Shown one piece after another: positions 14,989 through 23,574 of a DNA stretch of 34,711 nucleotides. The stretch's first letter is position 1, and each line of letters begins with the position of its first letter. The position numbers were made by a program, and so were the translations under genes. This stretch comes from a bacterium BMS3Bbin08 (GTDB lineage Bacteria > Nitrospirota > Thermodesulfovibrionia > UBA6902 > BMS3Bbin08). The notes below the pieces were generated by a model that was given only the letters and a program-made list of their open reading frames with translations, was not told the origin of the DNA and did not search any database. Location of the stretch: positions 1-34,711 of the forward strand of contig BDTR01000065.1 in NCBI GenBank assembly GCA_002897775.1, in the 5' to 3' direction.

Positions 14989-15946
14989 TTTTCCTTATAC
15001 TGTTTTTGATCTCCTGAGGGGTTACAACCGCGGTCCCGACCTCACCGACAACAATGCCCGCGGCATGGTTGGCAAATTTAGCCGCTTCCTTAAGTCCCGC
15101 TCCCGCGGCATGACAAAGCGTGAACGCGGCAATAACTGTGTCCCCTGCGCCGGTTACATCATATACCTCTTTGGCATACGTGGGGATATGGGTTATTTTA
15201 TCTTTTTTTTCAAAGAGAGTCATGCCTTCGCCGCCCCTGGTTATCAGTACGGATTTACACTTATGTTTTCTTAGCAGTTCCTCGCCGGCGCTTATAAGGG
15301 ATTTTGTGTCTGTAATGCTGACCCCGGAACCGAATGAGGCTTCATGGATATTCGGGGTAATGATACTTACACCGATATAGTATCCGAAATGTCCGATCTT
15401 CGGATCAACTGCAACTAATACCCGCGGCCCGATGGTCTCAAGCAGTTTTTTTACAAGCTTTTTTGTGATCACACCCTTACAGTAATCAGAAAGGATTATG
15501 GCCTTTATTTCGGGAAGCCTGCGTTTAACACGCTCCAAAACAAGAGAGATGGTCTTATTGTCGATCTCATCTTTAATTTCCCTGTCAAAACGGACTACCT
15601 GCTGGTCATGGGCGTAGATCCTGGTTTTAACTGTGGTCGGCCTGCCTGCCACGGTAATTATCCCCTCGGCATTGATCCCTTTGTTTTTAAGCATTTCCAG
15701 AAGGACCCTGCCCCTTTCATCATCACCTATAACGCCGATTATATACGTCCTCCCGCCCAGAGATGATATGTTATTGGCTACATTCGCGGCCCCGCCAAGC
15801 AGACGGTCCTCCTTAGAAACCTCTACGACCGGGACAGGAGCTTCGGGTGATATTCTGTTGACATTGCCCCAAATATATCGGTCTACCATAAGATCGCCGA
15901 TGACAAGCACGCCGGTTCCGGGGAATTTTTTCACAAAATCATTCAT
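14957..15946 (-). CDS. rfaE1: D-glycero-beta-D-manno-heptose-7-phosphate kinase
   Basis: A 329-residue PfkB-family sugar kinase: VLVIGDLMVDRYIWGNVNRI, SPEAPVPVVEV, LLGGAANVANNISSLGG and the C-terminal anion hole/catalytic motif DVTGAGDTVIAAF. It equals the kinase half of E. coli HldE; the cytidylyltransferase half is absent, so the organism should have a separate rfaE2/hldC. It makes heptose-1,7-bisphosphate for ADP-heptose and lipopolysaccharide core, which supports a Gram-negative envelope. The last residues KPRKKTQAR are encoded by a palindromic repeat. It is probably the first gene of a - strand run toward recO. Confidence 0.93.
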   Translation of the reverse strand: MNDFVKKFPGTGVLVIGDLMVDRYIWGNVNRISPEAPVPVVEVSKEDRLLGGAANVANNISSLGGRTYIIGVIGDDERGRVLLEMLKNKGINAEGIITVAGRPTTVKTRIYAHDQQVVRFDREIKDEIDNKTISLVLERVKRRLPEIKAIILSDYCKGVITKKLVKKLLETIGPRVLVAVDPKIGHFGYYIGVSIITPNIHEASFGSGVSITDTKSLISAGEELLRKHKCKSVLITRGGEGMTLFEKKDKITHIPTYAKEVYDVTGAGDTVIAAFTLCHAAGAGLKEAAKFANHAAGIVVGEVGTAVVTPQEIKNSIRKNKPRKKTQAR

Positions 15947-16163
15947 AACAGTTCATTAACGGATCTCCCGCGATGTTGTCGTGAACACGCGGAAAAATTC
16001 AAGGGATTCAACAGGTTTAATGTAGCATTAACTCCCTTATTTAATCAACAGCTGCCGGTGACATATCGCTCGTGAAATTCAGCTGTTATCGGAGTGTGTC
16101 GCGGAGTAACAGGCGCTTTAACCGGGATTGTGAATCAATTATCTTTTATGCCATAATAAACCT

Positions 16164-17801
16164 ATGCGGACGATGTCAAAGATCACGGTTTTACTGGTAT
16201 CGCTTTTTCTTGCCGGGGCGTGTTCGGTCTCTCATAGAGCGCTGGTCAGGGAACCTCATGAGCCCACAAAGGCCGCGTATTTTAACTATATAAGAGCGGT
16301 TGCCGCTGAAAGTTCAGGTGACTTTGAGGGAGCGATTGGGTATCTCAAAAATGTTCTTAGGGAGGACCCTGAATCCGTATACCTTAGGAGCGAGGTCAGC
16401 CGCCTGCTTTTGAAAACAGGCAAGGTTGAAGAGGCGGTCAGGATTGCCGAGAGCATTATGGAGCAGGTTCCTGATCATGTGTCCGCTCTGGCTCTTTTAG
16501 GGGAGGGTTACAGCAGTCTGGGCCGGTTTAAAAAGGCCATTGCAGTTTACGAGAAAGCAATAAAACTGGATCCTGACAGGGCCGAGACCTATATAGTTCT
16601 TTCTCATCTCTATTCGATCGAAAAAGAATATGAAAGCGCGCTCAGGATGCTGGAACAGGCCGGTAAGCTGGATACTGGCAATATAGTAGTGAAATATTAT
16701 ATGGGAAGGGTTTATATCGAGCTTAAAAGGTTCAAAGAAGCTGTAAAAGTGTTTGAAGAGGCTGCCGGCGCCGGCCTGGGTTTTGAGCCGCTCTACTTTT
16801 TTCTCGGCCTCAGCTATGAAGAGCTGGGTAACCCTGATAAGGCGATCGAGACATATGAGAAAGCCATTGCGCTTGTGCCTTTTGGCTCACATGGCGGTCA
16901 TAATTCATATAGTGAACGTTTAAGGGATCGGCTCGTAAAGCTTTATCTGAAGCAGAAAACGCCTGATAAGGCGGTCGAACAGCTCAGGAGTATGATCAGG
17001 CGGAACCCGGAGAAGATAGAGCCCCGCATGCTGCTGGCAGCGGTTTACGCGGGGACTAAGCAATATCAGAAGGCCATTGAAGAACTGCATTCCGTAATTT
17101 CAATAGATCCGGGTAATGTTAAAGCGATATTTACTTTATCAAGTTTGTTTATCGAGACCGAAAAATATGAAGAGGCAATAGAACAGTTTAAGCTTCTTGC
17201 GACGCTTTTGCCGGAAAACCCGGATATCTATCTGGACCTGGGTTTTTTATACGCTCAGGCGGGAGATTACGAGCGTGCCGAGGATACCTATAAAAAAGGC
17301 CTTTCTGTGGACCCTGAGAATGTTGAGCTGACTTTCAGGCTTGGCGCTCTGTATGAAATGATAAAGAAATACGATGAAATGTTCGTGCAGTTGAAAAAGA
17401 CCCTGGGGCTCGACCCTGATCACATAGACGCGCTGAACTATCTGGGCTATACCTACGCCGAAAGAGAGATAAATCTCGATGAGGCCCTTAAGCTTGTGGA
17501 AAAGGCTGTTAGACTGGCGCCCGACAGGGGGTACATCCGCGACAGCCTGGGCTGGGTCTATTTCAAAAAGGGTATGTATGATGACGCCCTCAGGGAAATA
17601 AAAAAAGCCGCTGAGATGATGAAAGACGATCCTGTGGTCCTGGATCACCTGGGTGACGTGTATCTGAAGCTGAACGATAAGAATGCGGCTCTGGATGCCT
17701 GGAAAAGATCACTTCAGTTCTATGAGAAAGAAGACGGGATCAAAGCGAAAGTTGAAAAAAAGATAGAGAGGCTCGGGAGAGGGGAAAACAACAGCCGTTG
17801 A
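16164..17801 (+). CDS. TPR-repeat lipoprotein
   Basis: A 545-residue protein with a lipoprotein signal peptide: MRTMSKITVLLVSLFLAGAC, lipobox LAGAC with Cys20. From about residue 35 to 530 it is built of roughly a dozen tetratricopeptide repeats (for example ALLGEGYSSLGRFKKAIAVY and AYAERE...LDEALKLVEKAV). The ATG at 16164 and a second at 16173 are both possible; the signal peptide works with either. It should be anchored in the outer or inner membrane and act as a protein-interaction scaffold. Its stop overlaps upstream in-frame codons of ispE. A TPR gene directly before ispE is common in related genomes; the partner is unknown. Confidence 0.9.
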   Translation: MRTMSKITVLLVSLFLAGACSVSHRALVREPHEPTKAAYFNYIRAVAAESSGDFEGAIGYLKNVLREDPESVYLRSEVSRLLLKTGKVEEAVRIAESIMEQVPDHVSALALLGEGYSSLGRFKKAIAVYEKAIKLDPDRAETYIVLSHLYSIEKEYESALRMLEQAGKLDTGNIVVKYYMGRVYIELKRFKEAVKVFEEAAGAGLGFEPLYFFLGLSYEELGNPDKAIETYEKAIALVPFGSHGGHNSYSERLRDRLVKLYLKQKTPDKAVEQLRSMIRRNPEKIEPRMLLAAVYAGTKQYQKAIEELHSVISIDPGNVKAIFTLSSLFIETEKYEEAIEQFKLLATLLPENPDIYLDLGFLYAQAGDYERAEDTYKKGLSVDPENVELTFRLGALYEMIKKYDEMFVQLKKTLGLDPDHIDALNYLGYTYAEREINLDEALKLVEKAVRLAPDRGYIRDSLGWVYFKKGMYDDALREIKKAAEMMKDDPVVLDHLGDVYLKLNDKNAALDAWKRSLQFYEKEDGIKAKVEKKIERLGRGENNSR

Positions 17802-17815
17802 ATCCGAGGAATCCC

Positions 17816-18682
17816 ATGATAACTCTCAATGCCCCCGCAAAAATAAACTGGTTCCTTGAAGTATCCGGACTTCGCAGCGATGGCTATCATGAGATAAAGA
17901 GCCTTATTCAGACGATAAGCCTGTTTGATGTGATTTCATTAGCGCCTTCCGAAGAACTCACCCTGTTATCAGACCTGGAAATTCCAGATGAGCAGAACCT
18001 GATTTATAAGGCGGCCCGCCTGCTTAAAAGCGAATGTAAGGTCGATGCCGGCGCCGAGATCAGGCTTAAAAAGAGAATTCCGGTCTCAGCCGGATTGGGA
18101 GGAGGCAGCAGCGACGCCGCGTCAACACTGCTGGGACTCAACACGCTGTGGTCCCTGGGCCTGTCCGCGGAGAATCTTCGCGCTTTTGCCGGTCAGCTCG
18201 GCTCTGACGTCCCGTTCTTTCTTAACGGTCCCCTGGCCCTTGTAGAGGGCAGGGGAGAAAAAGTAACTTGTTTCGGGTCTGAAAGGCCTATAGATATGTT
18301 GCTTGTCAAGCCTCGCGTGGCTGTATCTACCCGATGGGCTTATGAAAACCTGGATGCATCCCGGAATTCCGTATCTGATCCGGAGTTGACAAATAAAGCG
18401 GATAAAGCTGATAATACTACGCCTTTTATTCATGATGTTTCAAAGGCGGAGTTGTGTGGAAACAGCCATATTCACAATGACCTTGAATCTGTTACTATAA
18501 ACTGCTTCCCCGCGATCGCCGATATAAAAAACAGAATGATCTCTGAGGGGGCTGTTCTTTCCATGATGAGCGGTAGCGGCCCCGCGGTTTTTGGTGTTTT
18601 CCACTCTGCCAAAGAGGCTGAAAAAGCCTCAAGGCTTTTTGAAGATCACTGGACGGCAGTTGTTCAAACAGTAACTGATTAA
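17816..18682 (+). CDS. ispE: 4-diphosphocytidyl-2-C-methyl-D-erythritol kinase IspE
   Basis: A 288-residue GHMP kinase: LNAPAKINWFLEV, LRSDGYHEIKSL (IspE signature), then the ATP-binding PVSAGLGGGSSDAASTLLGL and the C-terminal MMSGSGPAVFGVF. It phosphorylates CDP-methylerythritol in the MEP isoprenoid pathway. The start is the ATG at 17816 after GAGGA; the frame extends back to a TTG at 17798 inside the TPR gene, which is less likely. The loop around residues 180-215 (DNTTPFIHDVSKAE) looks longer than usual. It is followed by tRNA-Gln(UUG), then prs. Confidence 0.95.
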   Translation: MITLNAPAKINWFLEVSGLRSDGYHEIKSLIQTISLFDVISLAPSEELTLLSDLEIPDEQNLIYKAARLLKSECKVDAGAEIRLKKRIPVSAGLGGGSSDAASTLLGLNTLWSLGLSAENLRAFAGQLGSDVPFFLNGPLALVEGRGEKVTCFGSERPIDMLLVKPRVAVSTRWAYENLDASRNSVSDPELTNKADKADNTTPFIHDVSKAELCGNSHIHNDLESVTINCFPAIADIKNRMISEGAVLSMMSGSGPAVFGVFHSAKEAEKASRLFEDHWTAVVQTVTD

Positions 18683-18711
18683 CGATCGTTTATTTTCGAA
18701 CAATCGATCTT

Positions 18712-18740
18712 AAATTGCAAATCGCAAATTGACAATTTTT
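18712..18740. repeat. AATTGCAAATCG / AATTGACAATT short-motif repeat
   Basis: AAATTGCAAATCGCAAATTGACAATTTT is a run of near-identical 8-10 base units just before tRNA-Gln. The same type occurs at 18883-18914 and, weaker, at 11189-11218. No gene or promoter is evident in it. Confidence 0.5.
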
Positions 18741-18815
18741 TGGGGCGTCGACAAGCGGCAAGTCACAGGGTTTTGGTCCCTGCATTCGGGGGTTCGAATC
18801 CTCCCGCCCCAGCCA
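18741..18815 (+). tRNA. tRNA-Gln (anticodon UUG)
   Basis: Acceptor arms TGGGGCG/CGCCCCA pair fully. The anticodon stem CAGGG/CCCTG encloses loop TTTTGGT, anticodon TTG. The T-loop is TTCGAAT. Discriminator G (18812) and an encoded CCA (18813-18815) follow. With the CUG gene at 6949 it covers both Gln codons. It lies between ispE and prs, an arrangement also seen in Nitrospirota and Desulfobacterota from general knowledge. A repeat copy begins two bases after the CCA. Confidence 0.95.
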
Positions 18816-18816
18816 T

Positions 18817-18879
18817 CCTTCGACAGGCTCAGGACTGTTATTAGGATGTCGGAGGATGGTGCTGAGCGCAGTCGAAGTA
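18817..18879. repeat. REPIN-like inverted pair of CTTCGAC...CTCAG repeats
   Basis: CTTCGACAGGCTCAG (18818-18832) and inverted CTGAGCGCAGTCGAAG (18862-18877) are separated by 29 bases. Placement directly behind tRNA-Gln copies the arrangement at 6887-6946. It may act as a processing or termination hairpin, or be a passive insertion. Confidence 0.7.
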
Positions 18880-18882
18880 CCA

Positions 18883-18914
18883 ATTACGATTGACGATTGT
18901 CAATTGACAATTTT
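18883..18914. repeat. ATTGAC/CAATTG short-motif repeat
   Basis: AATTACGATTGACGATTGTCAATTGACAATTTT consists of repeated ATTGAC/ATTGTC units and sits just before the GAGGGAGG ribosome binding site of prs. Confidence 0.5.
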
Positions 18915-18929
18915 GAGGGAGGTTTAAAA

Positions 18930-19871
18930 ATGCCAGAAGGCATTAAGTTGTTTTCAGGAAACGCTAACCGGCCTTTGGCTGAAGAAATTTCAAAACACCT
19001 GAATGTTCCGCTTGGAGACGCCAAAGTATCGACCTTCAGCGATGGAGAAATAACAGTTCAGATAAATGAAAACGTCAGAGGCTCGGACGTTTATCTTATA
19101 CAATCGACCTGTACGCCTGTTAATCACAATATTATGGAGCTGCTTCTTATGCTCGACGCGCTGAAGCGGGCGTCTGTGGGGCGGATCACCGCTGTTATCC
19201 CGTATTTTGGATATGCCAGGCAGGACAGGAAAGTACAGCCCAGGGTGCCTATTTCTGCGAGACTGCTTGCTGATCTGATCACTACAGCCGGCGCGAACAG
19301 GGTGCTTACCGTGGATCTGCACGCCGGGCAGATCCAGGGCTTTTTCAACATCCCTGTTGACAACCTTTTTGCCACCCCTGTGATCTCCGGGCATATGAAG
19401 GAAAAGTACTTGAACGAAATTGTTGTCGTATCTCCTGATGCGGGAGGTGTTGAAAGGGCAAGGGCTTTCGCGAAACTATTGAATGTATCCCTTGCGATCA
19501 TTGACAAAAGAAGGGAAGTGGCAAATGTTTCCCATATAATGAATGTTATTGGTGATGTGGACGGCAGGGACGCGATCATATTCGATGATATGATCGATAC
19601 TGCCGGAACAATTACCCAGGGCGTTAAAGCGCTTAAAGATAAGGGCGCCAGGAAGATCATGGCCGCGTGTACGCACGCGGTGCTTTCAGGCCCTGCAATA
19701 GAAAGGATCAATAATTCAGAGCTTGAGGCCATTGTCGTGACCAATACTGTTTCAATGGACAGCAAGACTGAAAAGTGCGGCAAACTTACTGTACTTTCGA
19801 TAGCTCCTCTCATGGGAGAGGCTATAAAAAGAATACACGACGGGTCTTCGGTAAGTTCGTTATTTGTATAA
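18930..19871 (+). CDS. prs: Ribose-phosphate pyrophosphokinase
   Basis: A 313-residue PRPP synthase: IKLFSGNANRPLAEEI, VSTFSDGEITVQINENVRG, IPYFGYARQDRK (ATP binding), VDLHAGQIQGFF (metal-binding), then VSPDAGGVERARAFA and the PRPP motif IFDDMIDTAGTI. It makes PRPP from ribose-5-phosphate and ATP. The start is the ATG at 18930 behind GAGGGAGG; an upstream TTG at 18897 lies in repeat sequence and is rejected. It is followed by rplY after 24 bases, the common prs-ctc-pth order. Confidence 0.97.
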   Translation: MPEGIKLFSGNANRPLAEEISKHLNVPLGDAKVSTFSDGEITVQINENVRGSDVYLIQSTCTPVNHNIMELLLMLDALKRASVGRITAVIPYFGYARQDRKVQPRVPISARLLADLITTAGANRVLTVDLHAGQIQGFFNIPVDNLFATPVISGHMKEKYLNEIVVVSPDAGGVERARAFAKLLNVSLAIIDKRREVANVSHIMNVIGDVDGRDAIIFDDMIDTAGTITQGVKALKDKGARKIMAACTHAVLSGPAIERINNSELEAIVVTNTVSMDSKTEKCGKLTVLSIAPLMGEAIKRIHDGSSVSSLFV

Positions 19872-19895
19872 AGAACGCAATGGAGGTTAAATAAA

Positions 19896-20621
19896 ATGGA
19901 AAAGGTTTCACTAACAGCCGAAAAAAGGACAGAAATTGGAAAAGGCGGCGCCAGGAGCCTGAGGCGCGACGGATTTCTGCCGGCTGTCCTGTATGCGAAA
20001 GGCAGTTCGATGTCGTTAAAATTTCCACGTAAGGAACTCGTGAAATTCATGATATCAGGCGGCAGGGAGCATGCCCTGGTAAATATTATTATCAGCGGGG
20101 GGAAAGGTAAAAAGTCAGAGCACTGGGCGCTAGTAAAGGATTACCAGACAGACCCTCTGAGGAGCGAGCTGCTGCACGTAGATTTCATGGAGATATCGCT
20201 TAAGCAGAAGATCAAGACTTCCACGACGATCATAATCTCCAGGGAGCCTGTAGGCGTAAAAAATGGAGGAATACTTCAGCAGCAGTTGAGAGAAGTTGAA
20301 ATTGAGTGTCTCCCCACGCAGATCCCGGCGGGTATTGAGCTGGATGCGTCGGCTATTGACATTGGTCAGTCCATTCACGTCAGTGACCTTCTTACAAAAG
20401 AAGGGGTAAAGATATTGTCAGATCCGCATGACGTTGTTCTTACCGTCAGCGCCCCTGTAGTTGAAGAGGTCGCGCCTGCTGAAGAAGAGGCCGCTGAGCC
20501 GGAACTTGTTGGCGGGGAAAAGGGCAAGGAGGAGGAAGGAAAAGAGAAAGAAGCAGAGGCCGCACCGGCTGCAGACGAAAAAAAGGGACAGAAAGAACAA
20601 AAAGACAAAAAAGAGAAATAA
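19896..20621 (+). CDS. rplY: 50S ribosomal protein L25/general stress protein Ctc
   Basis: A 241-residue long-form L25 (CTC/TL5). The 5S-rRNA-binding domain is at 1-95 (RTEIGKGGARSLRRDGFLPAVLY, DFMEI). The beta-rich TL5 C-terminal domain runs from about 95 to 190 (EPVGVKNGGILQQQLREVEI, CLPTQIPAGIELD). A low-complexity tail of about 50 Glu/Ala/Lys residues (EEGKEKEAEAAPAADEKK) follows and is presumably disordered. GGAGG precedes the ATG. It binds 5S rRNA in the large subunit. The acidic-then-basic tail length varies widely in the family. Confidence 0.95.
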   Translation: MEKVSLTAEKRTEIGKGGARSLRRDGFLPAVLYAKGSSMSLKFPRKELVKFMISGGREHALVNIIISGGKGKKSEHWALVKDYQTDPLRSELLHVDFMEISLKQKIKTSTTIIISREPVGVKNGGILQQQLREVEIECLPTQIPAGIELDASAIDIGQSIHVSDLLTKEGVKILSDPHDVVLTVSAPVVEEVAPAEEEAAEPELVGGEKGKEEEGKEKEAEAAPAADEKKGQKEQKDKKEK

Positions 20622-20728
20622 CTCCTTTAAAAAAGTAGCGGGTAGAGAGGAGAGAGTAGAGAGTTTGCGGCTTTTACTGCAGTATTCTCGCTGCTTGCTG
20701 CTATCTACTTTCTACTTCAGGTCAAAAA

Positions 20729-21289
20729 ATGTGGCTTATAGTAGGCTTAGGTAATCCAGGGAGAAAATATGCCAAAACAAGGCATAACCTGGGGTTTATG
20801 GTTATTGACGCCCTGTCCTCAAAGCTCTCTATATCTTTAGAAAACAGATCCAAAAACCTTGTTTGCGGACGAGGAGCCGCAGACGATGAGGAAATTACCC
20901 TTATCAAGCCTTTAACTTTCATGAACAGAAGCGGATCGGCTGTCAGGGAAGCAGTAAGAAAGCATAAGTACAACCACAAGCTTCTTGTAATATATGATGA
21001 TATTGACCTCAGCCCCGGTGTTTTGAGGATAAAAAGAAACGGCTCTGCCGGCGGCCACAGAGGGGTGGAATCGGTTATAGAATCCCTTGGCTCCAAAAAC
21101 TTCCCAAGAGTCAAGATCGGTATCGGCAAATCAGATGAAATACCCGCCGAGGACTATGTGCTTGGAAAATTTAAAAAGAATGAACTCTCTCAGATCAAAA
21201 AGGCAGTTGATAGGGCTGCTGAAGCAGTGCTTATGATAATTGCTGAAGGGATATCGCCGGTCCAGAACAGGTTTCACAAAAGTTTATAA
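20729..21289 (+). CDS. pth: Peptidyl-tRNA hydrolase
   Basis: A 186-residue Pth: MWLIVGLGNPGRKYAKTRHN contains the catalytic His and the N-terminal Asn; KPLTFMNRSG holds the substrate Asn; DDIDLSPGVLRIKRNGSAGG then GHRGVESVIESLG complete the core. It releases peptidyl-tRNAs that drop off ribosomes. It ends the prs-rplY-pth group; ychF, which often follows, is absent. The 107-base leader contains a TAGAGAGGAGAGAGTAGAGAG low-complexity stretch. Confidence 0.96.
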   Translation: MWLIVGLGNPGRKYAKTRHNLGFMVIDALSSKLSISLENRSKNLVCGRGAADDEEITLIKPLTFMNRSGSAVREAVRKHKYNHKLLVIYDDIDLSPGVLRIKRNGSAGGHRGVESVIESLGSKNFPRVKIGIGKSDEIPAEDYVLGKFKKNELSQIKKAVDRAAEAVLMIIAEGISPVQNRFHKSL

Positions 21290-21358
21290 CCGCCATCCAT
21301 AACTATTAGTAATTTTCCTATAAGAATTTTCAATCACCGGATATGACATATATCATAA

Positions 21359-21589
21359 TGCCGCGTTCAGATCTGGTACGGTGCTTATGTTCCGGAACTG
21401 CGGGAGGTTATTGAGCAAGGGAAACACAGCGATAACCCTGAAGCAGTCAAGCTTGCCGGCGAGCTTGAGGCCCTGCTCACTAAGGTCATGAATGATGAAA
21501 ATCACAAATGGTCAGTGGGCAAAGAGGATCCCAGGGCCAAGGCTGACCGGGCGAGGCGCGCCAAGGAGTTTAAAGACCGCTACAAATAA
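21359..21589 (+). pseudogene. Start-less ORF, probable gene remnant
   Basis: A frame open for 76 codons with coding-like composition: IWYGAYVPELREVIEQGKHS, KLAGELEALLTKVMNDE, then KWSVGKEDPRAKADRARRAK and FKDRYK. No ATG, GTG or TTG lies in frame before the ATG at 21491, and a stop precedes it at 21356. The helical, charged ending looks like the natural C-terminus of a real protein. The most likely explanation is an N-terminally deleted or frameshifted gene; a 32-residue product from 21491 is possible. I do not recognise the family. Confidence 0.45.
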
Positions 21590-21710
21590 CCGATCTCCCT
21601 TCCCCGGTTTTTTCTCGCCTTTACCAGAAAGCCACGCCATTTATGGCGGTGCTTCTTTCCGGCAGGACGAGCCTCGCCGAAGTTTAGCCTTTCTATAACC
21701 CCGCGATTTA

Positions 21711-21731
21711 TCACGTGGAGGCTTCACGTGA
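21711..21731. repeat. Short perfect inverted repeat TCACGTG/CACGTGA
   Basis: TCACGTG (21711-21717) and CACGTGA (21725-21731) flank a 7-base loop GAGGCTT, about 45 bases upstream of the phospholipase C-like gene. It could be an operator or a small hairpin; nothing further supports a role. Confidence 0.35.
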
Positions 21732-21777
21732 CGCGACCTTTTGAAAAGTGTAAACTTTATGGACTTTTGTCCGGGAA

Positions 21778-22560
21778 ATGTTGTATAATAATCTTGGAAT
21801 GCTTGTAGTAATTTTTTTTATTTCATTTCTTCTTATACCTTCTGTCGCGGAGGCTTGGGGGCCGCTTACTCATGTTTATCTTGCCAATGAAGTTATAAAT
21901 ATGGGCATGTCTGTTATTCCTGCCGGTGTTTATTCAATATTGAAGAGATATAAAAAAGACTTTCTGTACGGAAATCTCTGCGCGGATATGATCTTCGCGA
22001 GGCGGTTTCAGCCTGATGAAAAGAATACGCATAACTGGGGGCTTGCCTGGAGACTGTTTGAAGCCGCGAAAACCAAAAGACAAAAGGCATTTGCGTACGG
22101 TTATCTGTCCCACCTTTCAGCTGATACGGTAGTACATAATCTTGAAAAGTCTTTTTTGCCCTTCAAACACACACTTCTTGAGGTTAAATCGGAAAGCCTG
22201 ATAGATAAGAAATACAGAAAACTGCTCAAGACGATTGACAGGCCTTTGCAGAAGAGGCATGATGGTTTTCTTGAAGACTATCTTGAGAGTGTTTTTTTCT
22301 CTTTCAGGACGAACAGGAAACTTTTTAAAAGTTTCCTTAAGCTTTCAGGATTTCCGAATTACTCTCCGGTTTCAAATTTTATTGATAAACGGTTTCCTTA
22401 CGAAATACCGGTTCAGGACATTTACGGATTTCAGGAGGAGTCGGTCAAAAGGATGTCCGAGCTGCTAAAGAACGGGAAACAATCCCAGGTGCTAAAAAAA
22501 GACCCTGCCAAAAGGCTTAATAAGCGCGCGTCCAGATTTTTGAGGCAATACGTTTCTTAA
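21778..22560 (+). CDS. Zinc-dependent phospholipase C-like secreted protein
   Basis: A 260-residue protein. The signal peptide (about 1-26, LGMLVVIFFISFLLIPSVAEA) is followed at once by WGPLTH. In bacterial zinc-dependent phospholipases C the mature N-terminal Trp and a nearby His bind zinc, and cleavage after VAEA would expose exactly this Trp. Further metal-ligand-like segments are GNLCADM, NTHNWGLAWRLFEAA and AYGYLSHLSADTVVHN. The C-terminal 100 residues are Lys-rich and not recognised. The ATG at 21778 has no strong ribosome binding site; the ATG at 21799 is an alternative. Activity on phospholipids is inference; many family members are uncharacterised. Confidence 0.8.
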   Translation: MLYNNLGMLVVIFFISFLLIPSVAEAWGPLTHVYLANEVINMGMSVIPAGVYSILKRYKKDFLYGNLCADMIFARRFQPDEKNTHNWGLAWRLFEAAKTKRQKAFAYGYLSHLSADTVVHNLEKSFLPFKHTLLEVKSESLIDKKYRKLLKTIDRPLQKRHDGFLEDYLESVFFSFRTNRKLFKSFLKLSGFPNYSPVSNFIDKRFPYEIPVQDIYGFQEESVKRMSELLKNGKQSQVLKKDPAKRLNKRASRFLRQYVS

Positions 22561-22828
22561 ACAGTTTGCTGATGTCCCACTCCTACTGAGCATTAATGTA
22601 TTACTGGTTGTACCTTATCTGCGCAGCGCGGATTGAATTCTAAGTGAATTCTGCCGCGCTCTCTACTCGCCGAAGTGCTGCAAAGCAGTACGAAGGCGGG
22701 CTTATATGGCTTCATCCTGTTGGAAAGCCTTTCGCCCGCGGGGATGACTAAAAATAAGCTTTAATATATAATATCTGACTAATAACGACCTTGATCGAAT
22801 ATGTTCCCGCAGGGTTGATCATATTATC

Positions 22829-23497
22829 ATGGATGACAAAGAAACCAAATCTGTAATCGAAGCCCTTCTTTTTATGTCCGGCGACCCGCTTACCCTGGAG
22901 ACGTTAAAGAAAATCCTTGATACAGACGTGAAAGAGGTGGAGCGGACAGTTGGCGAGTTGATAAAGGATTATCAGTTGATGAACAGAGGTGTATTTGTAA
23001 CCGAGGTGGCCGGTGGCATTCAGATGGTCACTAACCCGGTATGCGCTCCATGGGTTAAAAAACTTCTCGCCACCGCGGTTCCGACAAAACTGTCTCACCA
23101 ATCTCTTGAGGCCCTGGCTATTGTGGCTTATAAACAGCCTATAATAAAGGCTGAGGTAGAGGCCATCAGGGGAGTAAATTCTGACGGAGTGACAAAGACC
23201 CTCCTTGAAAGAAGGCTTATAAAGATCCTGGGCAGAAAAGAGGTTCCCGGCAGGCCTTTAATGTACGGAACAACAAAGGAGTTTCTCCAGTATTTCGGGC
23301 TTAAGGACCTTTCAGAACTGCCCACGCTTAAGGAATTTCTGGAAGTCGATGACACTATTTCTTTGCCATTTCCAGATGAGAAAACGGCAAATATCGAACC
23401 TCAGGATGACAATACAGAACCCCTGCCCGAGGATTTAGGACCTCATGATGATACAGTTCGCCTTGAAACCCAGTCCAGTCCCTCGGAAGAGAAGTAG
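22829..23497 (+). CDS. scpB: Segregation and condensation protein B
   Basis: A 222-residue ScpB with two winged-helix domains: SVIEALLFMSGDPLTLETLK, then LSHQSLEALAIVAYKQPI, RGVNSDGVTKTLLERRLIKI and GRPLMYGTTKEFLQYFGL. It is the kleisin-associated subunit of the SMC-ScpAB condensin. scpA usually lies upstream but is not in this window. The C-terminal 45 residues are acidic and variable (DDNTEPLPEDLGPHDD). The ATG at 22829 follows an AT-rich leader; the ribosome binding site is weak. Confidence 0.95.
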   Translation: MDDKETKSVIEALLFMSGDPLTLETLKKILDTDVKEVERTVGELIKDYQLMNRGVFVTEVAGGIQMVTNPVCAPWVKKLLATAVPTKLSHQSLEALAIVAYKQPIIKAEVEAIRGVNSDGVTKTLLERRLIKILGRKEVPGRPLMYGTTKEFLQYFGLKDLSELPTLKEFLEVDDTISLPFPDEKTANIEPQDDNTEPLPEDLGPHDDTVRLETQSSPSEEK

Positions 23498-23574
23498 TTC
23501 TTTTCGCCGTGAGAGTACCCGGGAAAGTCCGGAATTTATAGTCGTGAAACCAGCCTTCCAGACTCTGTAAGCAA

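Noticed and set aside
14692-15274. + strand open frames antisense to aspC and rfaE1.
   Set aside because: They are shadows of confirmed - strand enzymes.
18897-18929. Upstream TTG start for prs.
   Set aside because: The extra codons are repeat-like sequence and include the GAGGGAGG ribosome binding site; PRPP synthase begins at the ATG at 18930.
19124-20050. 308-aa - strand open frame across prs and rplY.
   Set aside because: It is antisense to two well-identified genes and has no recognisable protein features.
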